A DNA stretch of 64,000 nt from Schaalia cardiffensis (GCF_016405145.1 NZ_JAEKIA010000006.1:1-64000); one strand, 5' to 3'. Numbered from the stretch's first letter, positions 53,440 to 63,405 are shown. The notes: generated by a model from the letters alone, not told the origin. Translations and numbers: made by a program.

Positions 53440-53946
53440 ATGGCCGACACCATGCCCAAGATGGCCGATACCATGCCCGAGGCAGCGCCCACGACGACTC
53501 ACCAGATCTTCACACTCGTTGATGCGAGAACCAAGGTTGAAAATCTCAAGACGAACGACGGCTGCGGTTGCGGCGGGCACGGGGGTAGTCGCGGCGGCTG
53601 TGGTTGCGGTGGGCATGGCCACGGTGGAAGGCGCACTCAGAGCGCTGCTCAGGGAAGGTCTGCCGCCCAGGGGCACCCGGAGGGAAGCGGCGTTGCAGAA
53701 GCAAGCGGCGTTGAGGAGCTCGACATCCACGCCCTCCCGAAAGTCGTGCGCCACGCCCTGGTTTTCCATGCGATGGACATCCTGCCCATTGGAGAGAACA
53801 TTCGTATTCTCGCCCCTCATGCCCCCCAAGCGCTCTTCGAGTACCTCCAGAACTCCGAGTCCCACTACCGAGTGGAGACCTTCGAAGAAGGGCCACTCAG
53901 CTGGCGCTACCGCATCACGCGCCTGAGCAGAGAGGCGTGTTCATAG
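53440..53946 (+). CDS. DUF2249 protein with Cys/His/Gly-rich metal-binding insert
   Basis: The C-terminal 75 residues are a DUF2249 domain (ELDIHALPKVVRHALVFHAM to SWRYRITRLS), a small fold linked to redox and anaerobic metabolism. Before it, at about residues 42-65, is a striking run of CGCGGHGG, then GGCGCGGHGHGG. Four cysteines and three histidines in 25 residues could hold a metal. A low-complexity linker joins the two parts. ATG 53440 has AGGAG upstream; Met at 53362 is unsupported. The length is 168 residues. Confidence 0.8.
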   Translation: MADTMPKMADTMPEAAPTTTHQIFTLVDARTKVENLKTNDGCGCGGHGGSRGGCGCGGHGHGGRRTQSAAQGRSAAQGHPEGSGVAEASGVEELDIHALPKVVRHALVFHAMDILPIGENIRILAPHAPQALFEYLQNSESHYRVETFEEGPLSWRYRITRLSREACS

Positions 53947-54155
53947 ACTGCTGATCGGCCCGAGCCCGGGAGAAAGGTTTTGTTCGGGATCGAAGGGCTC
54001 TGGTCTGCATCCTCGTCCTTTGTTCCGTCCCCTTCGTACCTTGTTCGGACAACGGGTATCGGCGGGTCAAGAGGTGTCGAGTGTCTGACCGGGGTGCCGG
54101 AATCGTCGGAACTGGGCGCACGGCTCGGCGTAAAGGGGTCTGATGTCAGTCCAGA

Positions 54156-54317
54156 GAGTCTTCGAAGAAGCTCCCGTCGATCTCGTGCACCGTGAACGGG
54201 GCGCACCTTCTGCACGGCGACACCGTAATCAAGCATCAGTGATATGAGCTGGATGCCGTTGATGAGGATGATCTTGCCGTGGAGGTAGCTCGCCGTGGTC
54301 TTGACGGCCAGAGGCAC
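54156..54317 (-). pseudogene. C-terminal remnant of an Mrr-like restriction endonuclease
   Basis: The minus strand encodes AVKTTASYLHGKIILINGIQ, then LISLMLDYGVAVQ. This matches the end of Mrr_cat nucleases, which read T-TSSF-x-A...IVLIDG-x-LA-LM-YGVGV. The catalytic D...ExK part is absent and the sequence upstream runs into unrelated IS material. It is only the tail of a lost restriction gene. Confidence 0.6.
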
Positions 54318-54375
54318 TGAACGCGTTCTACAAGCGCGGCTGGTGTGGATCCGCGCCTGGAGGGGTTGCGACGAC

Positions 54376-54435
54376 CAAAAGGCCACCACCGCCTCATGGG
54401 TCGACTGGTACCATCGCACCCGAACCCACCACAGT
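54376..54435 (+). pseudogene. Short remnant of an IS3-family transposase
   Basis: A forward frame reads QKATTASWVDWYHRTRTHHS, the motif near the C-terminus of IS3-type OrfB transposases (A-t-x-WVDWYN-x-RLH). Only about 20 codons are recognisable, and no inverted repeats can be assigned. Confidence 0.55.
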
Positions 54436-54564
54436 ACCCACGACGGGCGATCCCTCATCTGCGAAAAGCTGCTTTAGGCCTGTTGCGCCGCGCGGATTCA
54501 GCAGTGCAAGCGTGATTCGAAGAGACCGAAATCTGCTGCGACCTGACAGACCGGAGCATCGTCA

Positions 54565-54604
54565 CCTGACTCGTGCAGCTTTAGCCTGACTCGTGCGGTT
54601 TTAG
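54565..54604. repeat. Tandem duplication of a 20-bp unit at the IS1634-like end
   Basis: CCTGACTCGTGCAGCTTTAG is followed directly by CCTGACTCGTGCGGTTTTAG. It abuts the 3' end of the IS1634-like remnant. It is formally like the 20-bp duplication at 109-148, though the sequences differ. Confidence 0.7.
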
Positions 54605-56160
54605 TGATCCAGGAGGGTGGGTAGTTTTTGGGTTTGGGGATCGATTTGGGGGTAAGCGGTGTGTTGTTGCCTGTTGGGTAGGGGATGTCGGTTTCTTGCA
54701 GATCGATGAGCTTTTTGACCAGTTGTGGGGCTGTGATTCCTGTTGCCTGGTAGAGATGTTGGGCGAGGGCTAGAGCTTAGGTGACAGTGGTGAGGTGGGC
54801 TTGGATGGTGTCTTTGGTGTGGTGGAAGATGGGCCGGGCTTTGAGGTCGTGCTTACTCATGCAAAAGGACTGCTCTACGTGCCATAGCTCGTGGTAGTGG
54901 GCAATAATCTGCCTACCGTGGCTGAGGTGTGCGGGGATAATTGGTGACATAGCCTTTGAGTCCAGCTAGGCGCTTGGCGCGTTCGAAGGCTTTGTCATCA
55001 AAGCTCATGCCCATACGCCCCTGGGACACGAAGCGAGGCTTGCGCGCGGGTTTGGCCCCTTCGATGGTGTCCATGGCTCGACGTTGTTGCGCGTTGAGGG
55101 TTCTATTGTCACGCGCTGCACGCTTGCTGGAGTAAGCCCATATTGCTCTCCACGCTTCTTGCCCCTTTTGCCTGCTGTTGTCCTGGTCAAGCCTTGGCTG
55201 TTGTGTTCTGCGGTTGGGGATGGGGGGCAATAATTTGCCCATCAACCATGTAATCCCCATGCTGGTCCCAGTACTGTTCGAGGTCGTGGGGTGCTCGGCT
55301 TTGGCGGGCTGCGACGATGAAGGATATCCCTGCCTCGTCCAGGGCTTTGAGGTTTCCTGTACTGAGCATGCCTGCGTCTGCTACCACCACGAAATCATGC
55401 AGACTGTGGCGGTTTTGGAAGCGTTGAATGATGGGGATGAGGGTGTGGGTTTCGGCTTTGTTACCTTCAAAGGCTTCCACCTCTCAAGGGTTTTTCGCGC
55501 GGTCAACGAGTAGGCCAACAATGATTTGGGGGTCAACCCGACGTTCCTTGGAGTACCCCACGCGGCGAAATCCTTTATTTGCCTCCCAATCCTCATCCTC
55601 ACGCTCAGCCTCGAAATGCAGCGTTGTCACGTCATAGAGCACAAGGGACGGACAGGTTTCCATGACGGCTAGCGTGAGTAAAACAAGCCTGGGCTAGAGT
55701 GTCACGGTAAACTCGCTGAGCGCAGCGCTTAAGAGAGTTAAACAGCGTCCGACGGCTGACATGCTCGATTCCTCAACGCTCAAGGACATTGATGGTGGCT
55801 TCCTTCGAGCATGCTTCAATCAAACGCGCTAACACCATCTGCTTAAACGCTTCATCACCCAGGACATCAAAACCAATACCCGCGTAGGCATTTGTCCAAT
55901 GCACTCCACAACAGGACGGAGCGTTTGTCTCCCACGCGCAAAACGCTCGTGACATGGCGTTGCTTAGGCTCAAAACTCTAACGCTGCTTGACCAAGATGG
56001 AGTTCATCATGAGCTGCCTGCATCAACACAGTCAACTCAACCTCATTGTGAGCAGAGCCGACATGCTTGACCACAACATTCTTACGTCCCTACTTTTCCA
56101 TGATCTGCACAGCAGCCGCACCACAAGCAGTTCTCACACGACGAATAAACGGGGCCACAC
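54605..56160 (-). pseudogene. IS1634-like (IS4-superfamily) transposase, broken
   Basis: Read leftward, the fragments come in the right order but in different frames. They are PFIRRVRTACGAAAVQ at 56150, ACSKEATINVLER near 55780 and EAFEGNKAETHTLIPIIQRF near 55470. Then come VVVADAGMLSTGNLKALDEAG with a catalytic-type Asp, LAGLKGYVTN near 54955, and YHELWHVEQSF then ARPIFHHTKDTIQAHLT near 54880-54790. The middle YWDQHG block is followed by a stop. At least three frameshifts or stops inactivate it. Confidence 0.85.
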
Positions 56161-56499
56161 CCCCATCATAAACACCCGCTTAGTGCCCCACCCACACACC
56201 ACAAACCGCAGAATTTCAACAAAAACCAAGACCCCAACACCCGAAAACACCACCACTTGCACAAGTCAGGCGACGCTACGGCAAAAAAGCCCCAGACAAC
56301 GCGTCCACGTCGATATCAAGAAGCCCGGCCGTATCCGCGACGGCTAAGGCTGACGCGCTCGCGAGCGCGGCGCTGGCCTCGCGCTAGCCGCAAGCCGGAC
56401 TGAGACCCGCTCCAGCAATCATGGCAGGAGTGGCGGAGGCTAGTGCTACCTGCACTACGGTGTCGACGAGCATTCGCACGCGGGTCTACTACAAGATGC

Positions 56500-56663
56500 T
56501 GACCAATCAGACCAAAACACTGCCTCGGCGTTTTGCAAGTGCACATCCGCGTTCACAACCTCACGGGGAAGTGCAACTAGGCTTTCAAAACCTCTTTAAC
56601 TACATCGCCTGCGGCCTGCTCGAAATAAAAGGATGCAGACCTCACCTACACCCTCAGTTGTGA
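56500..56663 (+). pseudogene. 3' remnant of an ISL3-type transposase
   Basis: A forward frame ends LGFQNLFNYIACGLLEIKGC, RPHLHPQL, stop. This is the same C-terminal style as the 41.5-kb remnant (LLETRGFRPHPHP). Nothing upstream can be joined to it in frame. It borders the AT-richer island on the left. Confidence 0.55.
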
Positions 56664-56670
56664 GGAGCCG

Positions 56671-56856
56671 TTATCTCTTCTTTCCGCACTTATAGCAGGT
56701 GCTAAATCCTCCTCCGTTCTGAATTCCGCAACTGGTGCAGGTCCAGTCGAGCCAACGAACGTGAATCTCAGACGCGTACCCGTTAAAGTTCTTACACTTT
56801 TTACACTGGTAGCGATCGTCTTCGTTGTTAGTTTTGCAGCGTTCGCAAACCCACAT
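56671..56856 (-). CDS. Small double zinc-ribbon protein
   Basis: This 61-residue protein has two treble-clef-like modules of the CxxC...CxxC type: CERCKTNNEDDRYQCKKC and CTSCGIQNGGGFSTCYKC. Both resemble RanBP2-type zinc fingers (W-C-x2-C-x10-C-x2-C). Eight cysteines should bind two zinc ions; the target may be RNA or protein. AGAGGAG lies 10 bases before the ATG. The message is AT-richer than the surroundings, which suggests transfer. I cannot name a family. Confidence 0.72.
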   Translation of the reverse strand: MWVCERCKTNNEDDRYQCKKCKNFNGYASEIHVRWLDWTCTSCGIQNGGGFSTCYKCGKKR

Positions 56857-56901
56857 TGTGGAAAATCTCCTCTTTGAAAGGTTGGTACTCCTGTTGAGAT
56901 T

Positions 56902-56928
56902 GATTGACTTTAAAGTGCCAAGTCAATC
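56902..56928. promoter_or_regulatory. Perfect inverted repeat upstream of the zinc-ribbon gene
   Basis: GATTGACTT-TAAAGTGCC-AAGTCAATC is a 9-bp perfect inverted repeat with a 9-bp spacer, 46 bp before the zinc-ribbon start. On the minus strand it contains TTGACT, a possible -35 box. It is a likely operator or attenuating hairpin. Confidence 0.55.
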
Positions 56929-56949
56929 TTGTGCTATAGTTTCGCTCGT

Positions 56950-56981
56950 CGCTTTAACGTTAAGAATCAATTATTAAAGCG
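56950..56981 (-). terminator. Hairpin after the 152-residue protein gene
   Basis: CGCTTTAA pairs with TTAAAGCG across 16 bases, 20 bp beyond the stop codon of the gene at 57001-57459. The stem is short and AT-rich and no T-run follows directly, so termination is only possible. Confidence 0.35.
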
Positions 56982-57000
56982 CGCTTTCTTGTGTTTAATC

Positions 57001-57459
57001 TCAAAGACTTTGAATCATTGTTGAGGCTGGAATGGCGATACATTGAGAGGCGAGGTGAGCTGTGAATGTGGATTCAACTCGGCCCCGGTCGATCAGATCA
57101 AACTCATCGCAGTTTGCGCGAACCCAGTCGATAATCTCGGTTGCGGTATGTGCAAGTGCTGCAAAAGTCTCGATTCCCTTTGGTAAACCAATGAATATAA
57201 AGCCACCCGACTCTTCGCCGTGTATTAGGGGTGCCCACGCCCAAAAGCCATCATCGACTTCGTAAAAAAATAATGACGTTTCATCTTCATTGTACGCTGA
57301 CCTTTTCAAGTGCGGTAGATCATGAAGTAGTCGTTGTGTCATAAGTGTGACGTTCGCGTTGGAGAAGTGTCCGAATATTGTAAAAGGGCTAGCGTTTATA
57401 AAACGATTGACTTTCTCGGCAAGGGGGCCTATGTTAGAAATATGAATGTCGGTCGCCAT
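57001..57459 (-). CDS. Uncharacterised 152-residue protein in the AT-rich island
   Basis: The protein is soluble, with a centre rich in aromatic and acidic residues (SLFFYEVDDGFWAWAPLIHG, then GGFIFIGLPKGIETFAAL). It has a long helix (AHTATEIIDWVRANCDEFDLIDRG). I do not recognise it. TAGGAAAAAC before the ATG gives a plausible ribosome site. Codon use is AT-richer than in the flanking chromosome. It lies between two tiny cysteine-pair genes on the same strand, suggesting one acquired cassette. Confidence 0.65.
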   Translation of the reverse strand: MATDIHISNIGPLAEKVNRFINASPFTIFGHFSNANVTLMTQRLLHDLPHLKRSAYNEDETSLFFYEVDDGFWAWAPLIHGEESGGFIFIGLPKGIETFAALAHTATEIIDWVRANCDEFDLIDRGRVESTFTAHLASQCIAIPASTMIQSL

Positions 57460-57720
57460 TGTTTTTCCTATCGCTTGTGGGAAATGAAATATGAAAACAA
57501 TTCTTCTAATTGCTTTATGGAAGCGTGTTGTGTGATGTGTAGATGTGGTAAGGCGGTGTTGTCAATACTGCTCTCAATAGTTTTTTCGTGAAGTGTGTTG
57601 TGCTTTTGTTGATGTGGATTGTGAAAGAGTTGGTAATGCAATTTGAATTTGTTTGATGCGGTGGGGTAGGGTTGGTCTGAAATTGCGAGAGTTCAAATAG
57701 TCAAGTTGTGGTGGCGTGTC

Positions 57721-57810
57721 TCAAAGGTCCTTCCTGTAAAATGGGCAAGCTTCAATGTGTTCATTGGAAGATGTTTTCAGACAATGTGAACACATGCTTT
57801 CATTGGCCAT
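57721..57810 (-). CDS. 29-residue cysteine-pair peptide
   Basis: Starting at the ATG with GAAGGAGCAGGA upstream, the peptide is MANESMCSHCLKTSSNEHIE followed by ACPFYRKDL. CxxC plus His and a further Cys could make a single zinc knuckle. A longer frame to 57906 lacks a ribosome site. It may be translated from its own short message; I cannot place it in a family. Confidence 0.5.
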   Translation of the reverse strand: MANESMCSHCLKTSSNEHIEACPFYRKDL

Positions 57811-58099
57811 TCCTGCTCCTTCGGCTTTGAATTGTCTTGTTCGCGGAAGTTGAATGTATAAAAAAACATAATAATGTAGGTTTATCTTCATCGCAAGGGT
57901 CGACAATATGGGCTCTTCCGAGTTGAGTGTGGGTGGCCGGGTGTTGGTTGGGGGTTGCGAGTAGAGGTCGAGGTCCTTGATGATGAGCGGACTTCTACCC
58001 CCGCGATCTTCAATGACCTCGGCAATGTTTCACACTACCTGCTGCTGCGTTGATTTGCTTGATCGTTGTGATCAGTGTGATCTGCTCGTCGGGCTGGAG

Positions 58100-59339
58100 G
58101 ATTCCACCTGATCGCGGTCGCTCGGCGCGAGTCTGGTCTGGTGTTGGATGTTGAGTCGTGTAATCAGGTGATGGGATGTCCTGGGTGTGGGGTGGTCGCA
58201 CAGGACCACGGGAGAGTGGTGGTGGAGGTGATCGACGTCCCTGGGTCGGGGTACCGGCGCGGCTTCGGTGGCACAAACGCCGCTGGCGCTGCAGCGAACA
58301 CGCCTGCCAGACAGTAACGTTCCTGGAGCACAACAAGGGGCTGTGTGCCTCAGGGTGCGTCTGGGCATGCGGGCGATCCGTCAGCTATGCTTTGGGGGGA
58401 GTCGCCATCGTCGGCCTGGCCCGTCAGCTGGGTACCACGTGGAACACGGTGTGCAGCCACATCAAGCCTTGCCTGCAAGCTGGGGCCGATGACCTCGCCC
58501 GTTTTGCGGGGGTGCGGGTGCTGGGGGTGGATGAGGATGTCTGGCACCATCAGGACCGGCGCCGACGCGGCCCGCGCGAGCGCACCGGCATCGTGGAGTT
58601 GACCCGAGGGGAGGACCATCCCACGGCCCGCTTGTTGGATCTGGTCCCAGACCGCTCCGGTGCAGTCTATCGGAACTGGCTGGAAGAGCGCGGCAAAGAC
58701 TGCCACTCTGGTGTGCAAATAGCGACGCCGGACCCCTTCCAGGGTACAAGAACGCCATCGATGACCAACTCGAGGATGCCACCAGCGTGCTCGATGCCTT
58801 CCACATCGTCAAGCTCGCCGGCGAGACACCAGGTCAGGTGCGCCGCCGCGTCCAACAAGCCACCTTGGGCCACCGCGGGCGCGAGGGCAATCCCGGCTAC
58901 CACATCCGCAATATTTTGCGTGCCTCGCGCAATCGGCTCACCCCACGTCAACAAGAACGACGCCAGGCGGCCTTCGCCATCGATGAGGCACACATTGCTG
59001 CCGAAGTTGCCTACCACTGCGCCCAGCAGGTCCGCGAGGTCTTCCACCAAAACACTCCCGCCCAAGGCCGAGACCTAGCAGCCCACCTCGTCGAACGCCT
59101 GCCAACGTGTCCCATCCCCGAAATTGCTCGCCTGGGCCGAACTCTACGCAAGCGGAAGGACGCGTTCTTAACCTACTTCGACACCAACGGGGCCAGCAAC
59201 GGCCTCCACAGAAGCAATCAACGGCATCATCTAACTCGGCCAATGCACCGCCCACGGATACCGCAACCCCAACAACTACAGACTCCGAATACTCCTAATC
59301 ACCGAAGGCCTCGATGCCTCCACGCACACTCAACTATGA
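58100..59339 (+). pseudogene. ISL3-family transposase with frameshifts
   Basis: The N-terminal zinc part VMGCPGCGVVAQDHGR is in one frame, then VPARLRWHKRRWRCSEHAC in another. The catalytic block VRVLGVDEDVWHHQDRRR, LLDLVPDRSGAVYRNWL is intact. After about 58725 the frame changes again to LDAFHIVKLAGETPGQVRRRV and RKRKDAFLTYFDTNGASNG. A last shift gives EAINGII and GYRNPNNYRLRILLI before a TGA at 59337. At least three frame breaks make it inactive. Confidence 0.88.
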
Positions 59340-59591
59340 AGAGCCACAATATGGTTTGTGATGTGACGATGTTGGGAGGCTTGCCTGTTCGGCGAACGAC
59401 GGTGTGCGAGACGAATTAACGGCCGGAATGTTTGGTATCGATGAAGTGAACACAGTCAGCTTTAATTAAAGCGTTGTCGTACTAACAGGGCATAACGGCT
59501 TCATCGTTGCCGCATGTGCATGGCATGTAGGGTGGAGTCTCATTGTTGTTTATTTCCAGTAGGATTCGAATAAGACGTTGCAAATCGGCCT

Positions 59592-61067
59592 TCACCCCCG
59601 CAGGGGCGCGACCGTCTCGACGGCCCTGTCGATCGCCTCGACACTGTCCTTCGCATCGCCGAAAAGCATCGACGTGTTCTCCCTGAAGAAGAGGGGATTT
59701 TGGACGCCCGCGTACCCGGTGGCCATGGAGCGCTTGAACACGATGACGCGCTTCGCATCCCAGACCTTCAACACGGGCATGCCCGCGATCGGGGAGCCGG
59801 GCTCCTCAGCCGCCGGATTCACCGTGTCATTCGCCCCAATGACGAGAACGACATCGACCTCGCCGAAGTCATCATTCACCTCATCCATCTCGAGGACGAT
59901 GTCATAAGGGACCTTCGCCTCGGCAAGAAGGACATTCATATGACCGGGCAGGCGCCCGGCGACCGGGTGGATCCCGAACGTGACCGTGATACCGCGCGCC
60001 TCAAGATCTTCGACGAGAGCGGCAACCGGGTACTGCGCCTGTGCGACGGCCATGCCGTAGCCGGGCGTGATGACCACGCGCTTGGACCCAAGGAGCAGAT
60101 CAGCGACCGTGGACGTGTCGACCTCGCGGATCTCGCCCTCTTCTTCCCCACCGTGCACATGCGCCGTCGACGCATCCGTGCCAAAACCTCCGAGAAGGAC
60201 ATTGAGGAAGGAACGGTTCATCGCTTCGCACATGAGATAGGACAGGTAAGCGCCCGAAGAACCGACGATCGCGCCCGTGATGATGAGCAGATCATTGTCA
60301 ACGAGGAAACCGGTGAAGGCTGAGGCCCACCCCGAATACGAGTTCATGATGGACACGACGACGGGCATATCGCCGCCCCCGATCGCGATGACAAGGTGAA
60401 TCCCGAGAGTCAGGGCGATGACCGTCATGAGGAGAAGGCACGCCCAAGCCGCGAGCGAGAAATCACCATGCTCCACGAAAAGGACGGCGAGCACGAAACA
60501 CACGACGAGAGCCACGAGATTCAACCAATTGCGGGCAGGCAGGAGAATCGGACGACCGGGAATACGCCCCTGAAGCTTCAACCCCGCAACGATCGACCCC
60601 GTGAAAGTCACCGCTCCAACGAACACGGAGAGAAACACCTCGCCGTAGTGGAAGGACCCGAGGGAAGCGGAGGAAACATCGGGATGCAGATAGGAGTTGT
60701 ATCCGACAAGGACAGCCGCAAGGCCGACGAGCCCGTTAAAAATGGCGATGAGCTGCGGCATCCCCGTCATCTCAACATGGAGCGCCCGATAGATTCCGAT
60801 CGCACCACCAAGACCGATCGCCAAGGCGATGAGCACAGCGGTGACGAGGACGCCGTGAGCCGGTTCACCTGCGAGGACGAGCACGATCGCGGCGGCGCAG
60901 GCGAAAGCCATACCGACCATGCCCGCGATATTGCCCTTCACCGCGCTTTCATGTCGGGACAGGCCTGAGCAGGCGAGGATGAAAAGGATTGACGCAGCGA
61001 TGTAGGCGAGCGTCACCGGCTGGTTGAGAGCGGACAAATCGAGAGGGAGGTTTTCAAGGTTGTGCAT
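59592..61067 (-). CDS. pntB: NAD(P) transhydrogenase beta subunit
   Basis: This 491-residue subunit of the proton-translocating transhydrogenase has about eight or nine TM helices in its first 280 residues. The NADP(H)-binding domain III is at the C-terminus: [53 protein letters not shown] and [19 protein letters not shown]. It uses the proton gradient to make NADPH. Its ATG lies 6 bp after the pntA stop codon, so the two form an operon. Confidence 0.96.
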   Translation of the reverse strand: MHNLENLPLDLSALNQPVTLAYIAASILFILACSGLSRHESAVKGNIAGMVGMAFACAAAIVLVLAGEPAHGVLVTAVLIALAIGLGGAIGIYRALHVEMTGMPQLIAIFNGLVGLAAVLVGYNSYLHPDVSSASLGSFHYGEVFLSVFVGAVTFTGSIVAGLKLQGRIPGRPILLPARNWLNLVALVVCFVLAVLFVEHGDFSLAAWACLLLMTVIALTLGIHLVIAIGGGDMPVVVSIMNSYSGWASAFTGFLVDNDLLIITGAIVGSSGAYLSYLMCEAMNRSFLNVLLGGFGTDASTAHVHGGEEEGEIREVDTSTVADLLLGSKRVVITPGYGMAVAQAQYPVAALVEDLEARGITVTFGIHPVAGRLPGHMNVLLAEAKVPYDIVLEMDEVNDDFGEVDVVLVIGANDTVNPAAEEPGSPIAGMPVLKVWDAKRVIVFKRSMATGYAGVQNPLFFRENTSMLFGDAKDSVEAIDRAVETVAPLRG

Positions 61068-61073
61068 GGCGCT

Positions 61074-62621
61074 TCACTTCCTGAACATCGCGAGCATGCG
61101 GTGCGTGACCGCGAAGCCGCCGAAGATGTTGACGGACGCGAGGACGATCGCGACGAAGCTCGCACCCGCGATGAGCGGATGCGGGTCGCCGATCTGTGAA
61201 ATCGCGCCAATGAGGATGATCCCCGAGATCGCATTCGTCACCGACATGAGCGGAGTGTGTAGCGCCGGAGTGACATTCGAGATGACGTAGAAGCCGAGAA
61301 TCACCGCGAGGATGAGAACGATGTAGTGCCCGGTCGCCGCCGCAGGAGTCACGAGGATAAGAGCGATGAACACTGCGATCGCGAGAATGAGGCCGATCAG
61401 TCCCGTGCGCTTCGCCCTCTTCTCCTTCGCGGCCCTGCGCACCGCCTCTTCAGCGAGCTCCTGCTCGCTCGGCCCGCTCGCGGCTTTCGCAGGGGCAGCG
61501 GACACGCGGATCGGCGGTGGCGGCCACATGATCGAACCTTCGACACTGACGGCGATGCCCCTGACGATCTCATCATCAAGGTCGATGACGAGTTCGCCGT
61601 CCTTGCCTGGCGTCATGAGTTCGAGAAGGTTCGCGACATTGCGCCCATACAAGCCGGAAGCCTGAGTGGGCAGGTGTCCAGCGAGGTCAACGTAGCCGAT
61701 GATCGTCACACTATTGGCAGTCGTCACAACCTCCCCGGGGACGGTGAGCGCACAGTTCCCACCGTTCACGGCAGCCATGTCCACAATGATCGAACCCGGT
61801 GCCATGCCTGCGATAGCGTCCTCGTCGAGCAGGATCGGCGCTGTCCTGCCGGGAATATTCGCGGTCGTGATGACAATGTCGGACTTCGCGGCCTGCTCGG
61901 CATAAAGAGCATTCGCCGCCGCCGCTTCCTCGGTGGACAGAGCCTTCGCGTACCCGTCCTCGGACTTTCCCTGAGAAGTCGGCAGGGGAACGAAACTCGC
62001 GCCCATCGACTCGACCTGTTCGGCGACCTCGGGGCGCACATCCGTCGCCGAGACGAGAGCCCCCATTGAATTCGCAGTTCCAATCGCCGCGAGCCCTGCA
62101 ACGCCCGCACCGATGACGTAGACGCGGGCGGGCGGCATCTTGCCCGCAGCGGTGACCTGACCGGTGAAGACTCGCCCGAAACGATTCGCAGCCTCCACGA
62201 CGGCCCGATATCCCGCAATATTCGCTTGAGAGGAAAGAACATCCATCGCCTGTGCGCGAGAAATCCTCGGGACCGCATCCATTGCGAGCGCCGTGATCCC
62301 CAGGGGCGCCAAACTCTCGGCAAGCCCCGGGGTCTGCTGTGGGGCGAGACGGGCGATGAGAGTTGCGCCGGGCCTCATCGCTGCGAGCTGCTCCTCGTTC
62401 GGAGTGTCGACCGCGATGACAACATCAGCTGCCCACACGCTGTGCGCATCAACGAGGCTCGCGCCCGCGTCCTCGTACAGGGAATCTGGGAAGGACGCGC
62501 GAAGGCCGGCGCCGCGCTCAACGAGGACCTCGTATCCGAGGCGAATGAGAAGCTCGACGGTCTGCGGGGCAGCGGCAACGAGCGGCTGGCCCTCCCTCTC
62601 GCGTGGAACAGCGATTCGCAT
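61074..62621 (-). CDS. pntA: NAD(P) transhydrogenase alpha subunit (unsplit)
   Basis: The 515-residue protein has the NAD(H)-binding domain I (MRIAVPREREGQPLVAAAPQ, VYVIGAGVAGLAAIGTANSMGA, ITTANIPGRTAPILL). Four C-terminal TM helices follow from about residue 408. It is the full-length E. coli-like form rather than the split PntAA/PntAB common in many bacteria. AAGGAG before the ATG fixes the start. A short Glu/Lys/Arg linker joins the two parts. Confidence 0.96.
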   Translation of the reverse strand: MRIAVPREREGQPLVAAAPQTVELLIRLGYEVLVERGAGLRASFPDSLYEDAGASLVDAHSVWAADVVIAVDTPNEEQLAAMRPGATLIARLAPQQTPGLAESLAPLGITALAMDAVPRISRAQAMDVLSSQANIAGYRAVVEAANRFGRVFTGQVTAAGKMPPARVYVIGAGVAGLAAIGTANSMGALVSATDVRPEVAEQVESMGASFVPLPTSQGKSEDGYAKALSTEEAAAANALYAEQAAKSDIVITTANIPGRTAPILLDEDAIAGMAPGSIIVDMAAVNGGNCALTVPGEVVTTANSVTIIGYVDLAGHLPTQASGLYGRNVANLLELMTPGKDGELVIDLDDEIVRGIAVSVEGSIMWPPPPIRVSAAPAKAASGPSEQELAEEAVRRAAKEKRAKRTGLIGLILAIAVFIALILVTPAAATGHYIVLILAVILGFYVISNVTPALHTPLMSVTNAISGIILIGAISQIGDPHPLIAGASFVAIVLASVNIFGGFAVTHRMLAMFRK

Positions 62622-62809
62622 AGGTGCTCCTTATCGTAGGAGTCGAAGGACGTGATGCGGATCATGTCCGTGGTTCTCCGTCACCTTAAAAGGCCCCTCG
62701 ACCTCGACATCGGGACCAAGGCCCGAACTCGGTGTTCCGCTGGGGAAAAACGCGGCTTCCCCACGCCGTTTAGGGTGCCGACATGGCCCTTGACGATTAC
62801 CTTTGAGGC

Positions 62810-63283
62810 ATGAGCTTCTTCGACGATGACACCGCCCAGCCGGAAGAGGACTTCGACCGCATCGAAGTCGATATGACGATCAAAGCGTCCGTCGAGGACG
62901 TGTGGGGCATCGTCGCAGAACCGGGCTGGTGGGTGAACGACGGACCCGTCGGCGACCACGAGGTCACCCGCGATGAGCACGGCTATTACCGTGTGAACGA
63001 CCCGGAAGCGGGTGAATGGCTCGTCGAAAAAGGCGAGGAAGACCCGATGGACATCGTCTCCTTCCGCTGGTATCCGCTCGCCTCCGACGAACTTCCCGAA
63101 GACGCCTCGACGAGCATCGAGATCTCCCTATCCGAAGAAGGCTCAGGCATTGCAGTCCACGTGGAAGAGTCCGGCTTCTCCGCCATCGCCGAAGACGATG
63201 CCTCAGCCCGTTCGATTTGCGAGGACGAGCTCGCCATGTGGGAGGTCGCGCTCGCGGCCGTGAAGGCGCACCTGGAAGCCTGA
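62810..63283 (+). CDS. SRPBCC/START-like domain protein
   Basis: This 157-residue acidic protein has the order expected of small SRPBCC (AHSA1-like) proteins. It has an opening strand RIEVDMTIKASVEDVWGIVAEPGWW, central strands (VSFRWYPLA), and the closing helix ICEDELAMWEVALAAVKAHLE. These fold around a cavity that binds a hydrophobic ligand; the ligand is unknown. The ATG has only GAGG directly before it, so the start is moderately sure. It stands between pntA (divergent) and the permease gene. Confidence 0.75.
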   Translation: MSFFDDDTAQPEEDFDRIEVDMTIKASVEDVWGIVAEPGWWVNDGPVGDHEVTRDEHGYYRVNDPEAGEWLVEKGEEDPMDIVSFRWYPLASDELPEDASTSIEISLSEEGSGIAVHVEESGFSAIAEDDASARSICEDELAMWEVALAAVKAHLEA

Positions 63284-63405
63284 ACCTGGGCGGTCGGAGC
63301 CCACCTTCAAGGTCGAAGAGCGCCCAAAGCCCGCCGTAGAGTAGCGTTATCGGGAATCCCCACAGGCGTGGGCGCATTTTGCCCATCCGATCTTGAAGGA
63401 GTCCG

